From positions 6,853 to 70,852 of the forward strand of contig CAZWBA010000015.1 in the NCBI GenBank assembly GCA_964631955.1: a stretch of 64,000 bases of DNA. Direction: 5' to 3'. Below, in pieces: positions 17,360 to 23,971 of this stretch. Source of the stretch: CAMLJR01 sp964631955 (GTDB taxonomy: Bacteria > Pseudomonadota > Gammaproteobacteria > Pseudomonadales > CAMLJR01). Position numbers and translations under genes: made by a program. Under the pieces are notes generated by a model. The model was not told the DNA's origin, ran no database searches, and saw nothing but the letters and a program-made list of their open reading frames with translations. Position 1 is the stretch's first letter; the number at the start of each line of letters is the position of its first letter.

Positions 17360-18862
17360 ATGGATTCCCGACGTTTCGCCGAGCTGGCGGCGCAGAATTT
17401 CAACCGCATTCCCATTTCCCGCGATGTATTCGCCGATCTCGACACACCGCTGAGCGCCTATCTCAAACTTGCGCGCGGCGCGTATTCCTATTTATTCGAA
17501 TCGGTGCAGGGCGGCGAAAAGTGGGGGCGTTATTCCATCATCGGTCTGCCCGCGCGCACGATAATCAAAGTGTATGGCCATTACGTGCGCGTATTTCGCG
17601 ATGGCGAAGTCATAGAGCAGCATCCCGAAACCGATCCACTCGCGTTCGTCGAAGAATTCGAAAAGCGCTATCGCGTGGCGACGGTCGAAGGGCTGCCGGC
17701 TTTTTCGGGCGGGCTGGTCGGTTATTTCGGTTATGACACGGTGCGTTACGTCGAGAAAAAGCTCGCGAAAACCTGTCCCCGCGATGAGCTCGGCACGCCG
17801 GATATTTTATTGATGCTGTCCGAGGACGTGGTCGTCTTCGACAATCTCAATGGCACACTCAAGCTCATCACGCACGCCGATCCGGCGCAGAGCGATTCGT
17901 TATTGCACGCCGAGCAGCGGCTCGATGCGCTGGAACTGCGTCTGCGTGCGGCACCGCCGTCGTTGCCGCCGCTGGCGCCGCAGCCGGGCGAATTATCCGA
18001 GAGCGCATTTCAGTCGCATTTCGGCGAAGAAAAATATTTTGCCGCAGTCGAACGTATCAAGGAGTACACGCTGGCGGGCGATGTCATGCAGGTGGTGCCG
18101 TCGCAGCGGCTATCGATTCCGTTCGATGCCGAGCCGATCAATTTCTACCGCGCGCTGCGCCATTTGAATCCGTCGCCGTATCTGTATTTTCTCGATCTCG
18201 GTGAATTTCAGATTGCCGGTTCGAGCCCGGAGATTCTCGCGCGTTCGGAAAATGGCGAAATCACGGTGCGCCCGATTGCAGGCACGCGCCGCCGCGGTCA
18301 CACCGAAGCCGAAGACAAGGCGCTCGAAGAAGAATTGCTCGCCGATCCGAAAGAAATTGCCGAGCATCTGATGCTCATCGATCTGGGGCGCAACGATGTC
18401 GGGCGCGTTGCCGAAATCGGTTCGGTCGTCGTCACCGATCAGATGAGTGTGGAGCGTTATGCGTTCGTGATGCACATCGTTTCGAATGTCACCGGAGAAT
18501 TAAAACCGGATTTGTCGTCGATGGATGTGCTGCGTGCGACCTTGCCGGCGGGCACCTTATCGGGCGCGCCGAAAGTGCGTGCCATGGAAATCATCGACGA
18601 GCTCGAACCGGTGAAGCGCGGCATTTATGGGGGCGCGGTCGGCTATCTCGGCTGGAACGGCAATATGGATACCGCAATCGCGATTCGCACCGCGGTGATC
18701 AAGGACGGTCGTCTGTACGCGCAGGCGGGCGGCGGCGTGGTGGCGGACTCGGTGCCGCGTCTGGAGTGGAAGGAAACCATGAACAAGGCGCGCGCGATTT
18801 TCCGCGCGGCGTCGATGGTTCAGCACAAAGTGCAATCCACTTCAGAAAGCGCGAAGAATTGA
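17360..18862 (+). CDS. trpE: Anthranilate synthase component I
   Basis: A 500-residue TrpE that makes anthranilate from chorismate with ammonia delivered by TrpG. The feedback-inhibition segment SYLFESVQGGEKWGRYS binds tryptophan in the family. The chorismate-binding C-terminal half is complete, including GTRRRGHTEAED, LIDLGRNDVGRV and GTLSGAPKVRAMEII. I chose ATG at 17360-17362 (MDSRRFAELAAQ), preceded by GAGG at proper spacing, rather than an upstream in-frame start, because it matches the usual N-terminus. It is followed closely by trpG and preceded by the probable leader peptide. Confidence 0.97.
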   Translation: MDSRRFAELAAQNFNRIPISRDVFADLDTPLSAYLKLARGAYSYLFESVQGGEKWGRYSIIGLPARTIIKVYGHYVRVFRDGEVIEQHPETDPLAFVEEFEKRYRVATVEGLPAFSGGLVGYFGYDTVRYVEKKLAKTCPRDELGTPDILLMLSEDVVVFDNLNGTLKLITHADPAQSDSLLHAEQRLDALELRLRAAPPSLPPLAPQPGELSESAFQSHFGEEKYFAAVERIKEYTLAGDVMQVVPSQRLSIPFDAEPINFYRALRHLNPSPYLYFLDLGEFQIAGSSPEILARSENGEITVRPIAGTRRRGHTEAEDKALEEELLADPKEIAEHLMLIDLGRNDVGRVAEIGSVVVTDQMSVERYAFVMHIVSNVTGELKPDLSSMDVLRATLPAGTLSGAPKVRAMEIIDELEPVKRGIYGGAVGYLGWNGNMDTAIAIRTAVIKDGRLYAQAGGGVVADSVPRLEWKETMNKARAIFRAASMVQHKVQSTSESAKN

Positions 18863-18873
18863 GGAGCGCCGCC

Positions 18874-19452
18874 ATGATTCTCATGATCGACAATTACGAT
18901 TCGTTCACTTACAACATCGTTCAATATCTTGGGGAATTGAAAGCCGATGTCAAAGTCGTGCGCAACGATGAAATCAGCGTCGACGATATCGAAAAACTGA
19001 ATCCCGCAAAAATCGTGATTTCGCCCGGCCCCTGCTCGCCGAAGGAGGCCGGTATTTCGATGGCGGTGATCGAGCGCTTCGCCGGCAGGATTCCGCTGCT
19101 CGGCGTGTGCCTCGGCCATCAGAGCATCGGCGCGGTTTTCGGCGGTGATATCGTGCGGGCGCGTCAGGTCATGCACGGAAAGGTGTCGAAGATTTATCAC
19201 AATGGCACGAGCGTGTTTCGCGGCTTACCTAGCCCGTTAGAGGCGACGCGTTATCATTCGCTCGTGATCGCAAGGGAAACGCTGCCAGACTGTCTGGAAA
19301 TCACGGCGTGGACGCAGACTGAAAATGGCGAGATCGACGAAATCATGGGGGTGCGCCATAAAACGCTGGCTATCGACGGCGTGCAGTTTCATCCCGAATC
19401 GATTTTGACGCAGTATGGTCACGAGATGCTCGCTAACTTTTTACAGGGTTGA
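18874..19452 (+). CDS. trpG: Anthranilate synthase component II (glutamine amidotransferase)
   Basis: A 192-residue class I amidotransferase supplying ammonia to TrpE. The catalytic Cys lies in GVCLGHQSIG and the His/Glu pair in VQFHPESI. ATG at 18874-18876 (MILMIDNYDSFTYN) has a GAGGAG site that overlaps the trpE stop. In some bacteria the same subunit also serves p-aminobenzoate synthase; here its operon points to tryptophan. Confidence 0.97.
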   Translation: MILMIDNYDSFTYNIVQYLGELKADVKVVRNDEISVDDIEKLNPAKIVISPGPCSPKEAGISMAVIERFAGRIPLLGVCLGHQSIGAVFGGDIVRARQVMHGKVSKIYHNGTSVFRGLPSPLEATRYHSLVIARETLPDCLEITAWTQTENGEIDEIMGVRHKTLAIDGVQFHPESILTQYGHEMLANFLQG

Positions 19453-19535
19453 ACCAGTGCATCCAGTATCGGTTCAACGTCGCAGACACTTCGGTGTCTG
19501 CTCGCGCTGCGCGACTCTCTCCTGAATCGAGTCGC
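19448..19535 (+). promoter_or_regulatory. Stacked hairpins between trpG and trpD
   Basis: Four inverted repeats fill the gap: GTTGAACC/GGTTCAAC (19448-19455 and 19471-19478, including the trpG stop); GCAGACAC-TTCG-GTGTCTGC (19482-19501), an 8-bp stem with a C(UUCG)G tetraloop; TCGCG-CTG-CGCGA (19502-19514); and GCGACTC/GAGTCGC (19511-19517 and 19529-19535). The last two share bases and exclude each other. No T-run follows, so a role in mRNA stability or translation of trpD is more likely than termination. Confidence 0.65.
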
Positions 19536-19554
19536 GGCCCGGTTGGAGATGATT

Positions 19555-20610
19555 ATGGATATTAAGAGCGCCATTGCGCGTGTGGCCGAAAATCTCGATT
19601 TGAGTACGGGCGAGATGCAGACCGTCATGCGTTCGGTGATGACGGGGCAATGCACCCCGGCACAGATTTCCGCGCTGCTGGTCGCATTGCGCATGAAGAG
19701 CGAAAGCCTCGATGAAATCGAAGGCGCCGCACTGGTCATGCGCGAGCTCGCAACGCCAGTCGATGTCGGCGCGTTGCCGTACCTGGTCGATATCGTCGGC
19801 ACCGGCGGCGACGGCGCCAATTTATTCAATGTGTCCACGGCGGCGAGTTTCGTTGCGGCAGCGGCGGGTGCGCGTGTCGCCAAGCACGGCAATCGCGCCG
19901 TATCGTCGAAGAGCGGCAGTGCCGATCTGCTCGAAGCCGCCGGCGTTCGCCTCGACCTGACCCCGGCGCAGGTGGTGCGCTGTGTGAAGGAGGTCGGCGT
20001 CGGTTTCATGTTCGCGGTCAACCATCACAGCGCCATGAAACACGCGATCGGCCCGCGCAAGGAAATCGGTCTGCGCACGATTTTCAATATTCTCGGCCCG
20101 CTGACGAATCCGGCCTCGGTCAGGCGGCAGGTGGTCGGCGTTTTCAACCCGGCGTTATGCCGCCCGCTGGCCGAAGTGCTGGGCCGGCTCGGCTCCGAGC
20201 ATGCGCTGGTGGTGCACGCGCGCGACGGGCTCGACGAAATCAGTCTGGCCACGACGACCCATGTCGCGGAGCTGAAGAATGGGACCGTGCGGGAGTATGA
20301 TGTGCAGCCGGAGGATTTCGGTGTGCGCAGCCAGAGTCTGATCGGCTTGTCGGTAGCGGACACACAGGCGTCGCTGCGGTTGATTCATGCGGCGTTCAAG
20401 CGCGGACACGACGAGGCCGGGGTGGCCATCGAGCTGGCGAACAAGGCTGCGGACATCATCGCGCTCAATGCCGGGGCCGCGCTGTATGTGGCAGGGGTTG
20501 TCGGTGACTGGCGACGCGGAGTCGAGCTCGCCGAAGACGAAATTCATGGCGGCCGCGCCGGAGAGAAGATGGAAGAGCTGGCCGTATTCACGCAAGGGTT
20601 GCTGTTATGA
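19555..20610 (+). CDS. trpD: Anthranilate phosphoribosyltransferase
   Basis: A 351-residue TrpD that joins anthranilate to PRPP. The PRPP loop VGTGGDGANLFNVST, the KHGNRAVSSKSGSADLLEA segment and GPLTNPASV are intact. ATG at 19555-19557 (MDIKSAIARV) is preceded by GGAG at 6 nt and matches known TrpD N-termini, so the upstream in-frame ATG at 19543 is rejected. It overlaps trpC by 4 nt (ATGA). Confidence 0.97.
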   Translation: MDIKSAIARVAENLDLSTGEMQTVMRSVMTGQCTPAQISALLVALRMKSESLDEIEGAALVMRELATPVDVGALPYLVDIVGTGGDGANLFNVSTAASFVAAAAGARVAKHGNRAVSSKSGSADLLEAAGVRLDLTPAQVVRCVKEVGVGFMFAVNHHSAMKHAIGPRKEIGLRTIFNILGPLTNPASVRRQVVGVFNPALCRPLAEVLGRLGSEHALVVHARDGLDEISLATTTHVAELKNGTVREYDVQPEDFGVRSQSLIGLSVADTQASLRLIHAAFKRGHDEAGVAIELANKAADIIALNAGAALYVAGVVGDWRRGVELAEDEIHGGRAGEKMEELAVFTQGLLL

Positions 20611-21416
20611 CCAATGGTGCGACTGATACCCCCGATGTGCTGAAGAAAATACTCGCGCGCAAGCATGAAGAGGTGGCTGAGCGGCGCAGGAGTGTCAGTT
20701 TCAGCGAGCTGGAAGCGCGCGCCGGCGCTCAGCCCGTGGCGCGCGATTTTGTCGAAGCGATTGCGCTGCGCGTAGAGAAAAATGAGCCCGCGGTTATCGC
20801 CGAAGTCAAAAAGGCCTCGCCGAGCAGGGGTGTGATTCGCGCGAATTTCGACCCTGTCGCCATCGCCCGCAGCTACGAGCGCGGCGGCGCGGCCTGCCTT
20901 TCCGTACTCACCGATATCGATTTTTTTCAGGGCAGCGATGCCTATCTGCAGGCCGCGCGCAATGCGTGCAGTTTGCCGGTATTGCGCAAGGATTTTACCG
21001 TCGACCCGTATCAGGTGGTCGAAGCGCGCGCACTCGGTGCCGATTGTATTTTGCTGATTGCCGCGGCTTTGTCCGACGAGCAGCTCGACGAGCTCAGCGA
21101 CGTGGCGTTGCAGTGGGGGCTCGATGTGCTGGTCGAGGTGCATAATCGGGAAGAGCTCGAACGGGCGATTCCGCTCGGCAATCGTCTGCTCGGCATCAAC
21201 AATCGTGATTTGCGCAATTTCGAAACCAGTCTGAATACCACGATCGATCTGCTCGACGATCTGCTCGATGACATGATCGTCGTCACCGAGAGCGGTATTC
21301 ATACGCGCGATGATGTGGGCCTGATGCGTCAGCACGGCGTGAATGCGTTTCTGGTCGGCGAGGCGTTCATGCGCGCTGTCGATCCTGGTGCAGAGTTACA
21401 GCGTTTATTTTTCTGA
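20607..21416 (+). CDS. trpC: Indole-3-glycerol-phosphate synthase
   Basis: A 269-residue monofunctional TrpC catalysing ring closure to indole-3-glycerol phosphate. LKKILARKHEEV, IAEVKKASPSRGVIR, LRKDFTVDPYQV, NNRDLRNFET and TESGIHTRDDV are the expected barrel motifs. No TrpF domain is fused. Translationally coupled to trpD; trpF, trpB and trpA are not in this window. A strong terminator follows. Confidence 0.97.
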   Translation: MTNGATDTPDVLKKILARKHEEVAERRRSVSFSELEARAGAQPVARDFVEAIALRVEKNEPAVIAEVKKASPSRGVIRANFDPVAIARSYERGGAACLSVLTDIDFFQGSDAYLQAARNACSLPVLRKDFTVDPYQVVEARALGADCILLIAAALSDEQLDELSDVALQWGLDVLVEVHNREELERAIPLGNRLLGINNRDLRNFETSLNTTIDLLDDLLDDMIVVTESGIHTRDDVGLMRQHGVNAFLVGEAFMRAVDPGAELQRLFF

Positions 21417-21439
21417 TCTGAATCAGTCGACAGAAAATG

Positions 21440-21466
21440 AAAAAGGCGCCGATGAGGCGCCTTTTT
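21440..21466. terminator. Bidirectional terminator between trpC and vfr
   Basis: AAAAAGGCGCC (21440-21450) and GGCGCCTTTTT (21456-21466) are perfect arms around a 5-nt loop. The A-tract and T-tract make it an intrinsic terminator for both converging genes. Confidence 0.95.
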
Positions 21467-21486
21467 GTTTTCGCAGCCGGCAGCGA

Positions 21487-22122
21487 TTAACGGGTGCCGA
21501 AGACCACCATCGTTTTGCCTTTTACGTGAACAAGCCCTTGTTCCTCTAATGTTTTCAATACACGTCCGACCATTTCACGCGAACAGCCGACGATGCGACC
21601 GATTTCCTGGCGCGTGATTTTAATCTGCATGCCGTCCGGATGAGTCATCGCATCGGGCTGCTTGCACAGTTCAAGCAGTGTCCTCGCAACACGGCCGGTG
21701 ACATCCAAAAAGGCCAGGTCGCCAACTTTCTTCGTGGTCTGGCGTAAACGGCGAGCGAGCTGATTGCCCAGAGCGAAGACGATTTCGGGGTGCTTGTCGC
21801 TCAACTCCTTGAATTTTGCGTAGGAGATTTCAGCGACTTCGCATTCGGTTTTCGCGCGCACCCAGGCGCTACGCGAATCCTCGGGATCGAATAAACCCAT
21901 CTCGCCGAAGAAGTCGCCGTCGTTGAGATAGGCGACGATCATTTCGCGACCGTCGTCGTCCTCGATCAGGACAGTGACCGAACCCTTGATGATGTAGTAG
22001 AGCGAATCGCTGGCATCGCCGGCGTAGATGATCGTGCTTTTCGATGGATAGCGTCGCCGATGGCAATGCGCGAGAAATTCATCGATATTTTTAATTCCGG
22101 GTTTTAACGAGACAGTAACCAA
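21487..22122 (-). CDS. vfr: CRP-family cAMP-binding regulator Vfr
   Basis: A 211-residue CRP/Vfr protein. The N-terminal cyclic-nucleotide domain contains GDFFGEMGLF and SRSAWVRAKTECEVAEISY with the Arg and Ser that contact cAMP in the family; the C-terminal helix-turn-helix has TRQEIGRIVGCSREMVGRVLKTLEEQGLV. It differs from Pseudomonas Vfr at few of the positions I recall. No ATG fits: TTG at 22120-22122 with AAGAGG six nt upstream gives MVTVSLKPGIKNIDEFLAHC, which aligns with the known Vfr start. Vfr controls virulence and surface-attachment genes in Pseudomonas. It is divergent from an OsmC gene. Confidence 0.93.
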   Translation of the reverse strand: MVTVSLKPGIKNIDEFLAHCHRRRYPSKSTIIYAGDASDSLYYIIKGSVTVLIEDDDGREMIVAYLNDGDFFGEMGLFDPEDSRSAWVRAKTECEVAEISYAKFKELSDKHPEIVFALGNQLARRLRQTTKKVGDLAFLDVTGRVARTLLELCKQPDAMTHPDGMQIKITRQEIGRIVGCSREMVGRVLKTLEEQGLVHVKGKTMVVFGTR

Positions 22123-22280
22123 GGTGCGCCTCTTTTCACAACTCTGAACGCAGTGTGAGTCAATGATACTGCAAGGTGTCTCAATGATAGTATGGCCACC
22201 GCGAATTACCAGGATTGAGCGGATGAGCATGACTCTTATGTTAATCTGTTCAAGTTTTTGAAGTGTTGATGGGCCAATAA

Positions 22281-22703
22281 ATGCTAAATGCCAGTGTGAA
22301 GTGGATCGATGGCGCCGCCCTGGTTGCCGAAAGTGGAAGTGGTCATGCGGTAGTCCTCGATGGACCGCCCGATCACGGCGGACGCAACATCGGTATGCGG
22401 CCGATGGAGATGTTGCTGATAAGCGTCGGCGCATGCTCGTCGATCGATGTGCTCGGCATGTTGCAAAAGTCGCGGCAGGACGTGATCGATTGCGAGGTCA
22501 AACTCGAAGCCGATCGCGCCGATGCGGTGCCCGCGATATTCACCAGGATTCGCATGCACTTCATTGTCACCGGGCGCGGGCTGAAAGAGTCGCATGTAAA
22601 GCGCGCGGTGGATTTATCCGCCGAAAAATACTGCTCGGCGTCGATCATGCTGGGCAAAGCCGACGTTGAAATTACGCACAGCTACGAAATCGTCGAGTAC
22701 TGA
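22281..22703 (+). CDS. OsmC family protein (YhfA-like)
   Basis: A 140-residue OsmC-fold protein. The conserved cysteines are in ISVGACSSIDV and EKYCSASIML, the pair that in Ohr/OsmC proteins reduces organic hydroperoxides. The YhfA subgroup has no proven substrate. It is divergent from vfr, as in Pseudomonas, and is followed 3 nt later by a VOC-fold gene. Confidence 0.9.
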   Translation: MLNASVKWIDGAALVAESGSGHAVVLDGPPDHGGRNIGMRPMEMLLISVGACSSIDVLGMLQKSRQDVIDCEVKLEADRADAVPAIFTRIRMHFIVTGRGLKESHVKRAVDLSAEKYCSASIMLGKADVEITHSYEIVEY

Positions 22704-22706
22704 ACG

Positions 22707-23144
22707 ATGAGTGGCGACGCGAATTCGGTGAAGGGATCGCGTCCCGCGGCGACAGCGGGCATGCGGCACATTGCGCTTTTCGTCGAAGCGCTCGATGAAA
22801 CGGTGCGTTTCTACACCGAGCTGCTGGGGATGCGCATCGAATGGAATCCCGATCCCGATAATTTCTATCTCACATCGGGCAACGACAATCTGGCGATTCA
22901 TCGTTTCATGGGCGCTGGGCGCGAGCCTGCGCAGCAGCGGCTCGATCATATCGGTTTCATTATCGATACGCCCGGGCAGGTCGATGCGTGGCATGAATTT
23001 CTGAGCGCCAATGGCGTGCGTATTTTAAAGGCGCCGAAAACGCATCGCGATGGCGCCCGCAGTTTTTACTGTCTCGATCCCGACGGCAATGCCGTGCAGA
23101 TGATTTTCCACCCGCCGATCAGCGATCTGCGTTTTATTCGCTGA
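22707..23144 (+). CDS. VOC superfamily (glyoxalase/dioxygenase-fold) protein
   Basis: A 145-residue protein with the paired beta-alpha-beta-beta-beta modules of the vicinal oxygen chelate superfamily. MRHIALFVEALDETVRFYTELLGMRIEW gives the first metal-ligand His, HIGFIIDTPGQVD a second, and YCLDPDGNAVQMIF the C-terminal region where a Glu is usual but Gln appears here. Substrate cannot be told. It is 3 nt after the OsmC gene, so a shared role in detoxification is possible. Confidence 0.85.
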   Translation: MSGDANSVKGSRPAATAGMRHIALFVEALDETVRFYTELLGMRIEWNPDPDNFYLTSGNDNLAIHRFMGAGREPAQQRLDHIGFIIDTPGQVDAWHEFLSANGVRILKAPKTHRDGARSFYCLDPDGNAVQMIFHPPISDLRFIR

Positions 23145-23178
23145 CATTTCCCGCGCTTACCCGCACAACAATTAATTC

Positions 23179-23248
23179 ACGAAATCGATTTGCTGCACGT
23201 AGCAGGTCCTACACATAGTAGGTCCTACACATAGTAGGTCGATTTCGT
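23179..23248. repeat. 16-nt tandem repeat at the coq7 3' end inside an inverted repeat
   Basis: Units 23201-23216, 23217-23232 and the half unit 23233-23240 (core AGTAGGTCCTACACAT) are repeated head to tail. The last copies encode the coq7 C-terminus and its stop. The array is flanked by ACGAAATCGA (23179-23188) and TCGATTTCGT (23239-23248), a perfect 10-bp inverted repeat. Confidence 0.75.
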
Positions 23249-23896
23249 CATGATGCGCGATGCACCGGTCATGCCGCGTTTGAACCACTGCGGAAAATTT
23301 GCGCCGCCGTATTCGAGTGCGACGGTGCCATGTTTTTCCTCGTCGATCAGCATTTGTTCGAGCACCGCGCGATCGGCGCTGTTGTGTTCGGGCAAATCGT
23401 CCAGATGCTCGCGTAGATGCTGGCAGACCTGTTCTTCGGTGGCCGCGACAAAACCGAGACTGATTCTATCGCCGAGCAATCCCGTCACGGCACCGAGCGC
23501 GAAAGACGCGCCGTAAAAAAGTGGATTCAATAAACTCGGCCGGCTGTCCAGTTCCTGCAACTGTTGCTCGCACCACGCGAGATGATCGATTTCCTCGCGC
23601 GCTGCCGCCGTCATTGCATTTTGCACCTGCGAGTTTTTTGCGGTGAGCGCCTGGCCCTGATAGAGCGCCTGCGCACAGACCTCGCCCGTATGATTGATGC
23701 GCATGAGTCCCGCACTGTGACGCCGATCTTTTGCATCGAGCGGTCGGGTTTCGCCACCGGGCTGGCGTGCGGCATTGCGTTGAATGTCATTTGCCGGCGA
23801 GGGGCGATCGGCGTGCACGCTGCCGGGAATCAGGGTATGCAGTGCCTGATCGAATTGCAGCAGCGCGCGATCGATCAGTGAAAGATGTCGGCTCAT
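23225..23896 (-). CDS. coq7: 2-nonaprenyl-3-methyl-6-methoxy-1,4-benzoquinol hydroxylase Coq7
   Basis: A 223-residue di-iron hydroxylase for the last ring hydroxylation in ubiquinone synthesis. The carboxylate/histidine ligands appear in RINHTGEVCAQALY, AAREEIDHLAWCE, ATEEQVCQHL and LIDEEKHGTVAL. ATG at 23894-23896 (MSRHLSLIDR) is preceded by AGGTGA and was chosen over the upstream in-frame ATG. The final residues STYYV and the stop lie in the 16-nt tandem repeat. Coq7 is used by Pseudomonas-type bacteria in place of UbiF. Confidence 0.95.
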   Translation of the reverse strand: MSRHLSLIDRALLQFDQALHTLIPGSVHADRPSPANDIQRNAARQPGGETRPLDAKDRRHSAGLMRINHTGEVCAQALYQGQALTAKNSQVQNAMTAAAREEIDHLAWCEQQLQELDSRPSLLNPLFYGASFALGAVTGLLGDRISLGFVAATEEQVCQHLREHLDDLPEHNSADRAVLEQMLIDEEKHGTVALEYGGANFPQWFKRGMTGASRIMTKSTYYV

Positions 23897-23971
23897 GAAA
23901 TCACCTGCTGAAAAAAACATTCGCTTCAATGATGCCGCGCGGCGCCCGAAAAAATCAATGCTTCGATCGTG

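Noticed and set aside
22123..22280. CRP/Vfr operator between vfr and the OsmC gene
   Set aside because: TGTGAGTCAATGATAC offers one good half-site, but the second half is poor and the everted TCACA/TGTGA pair nearby has wrong spacing.
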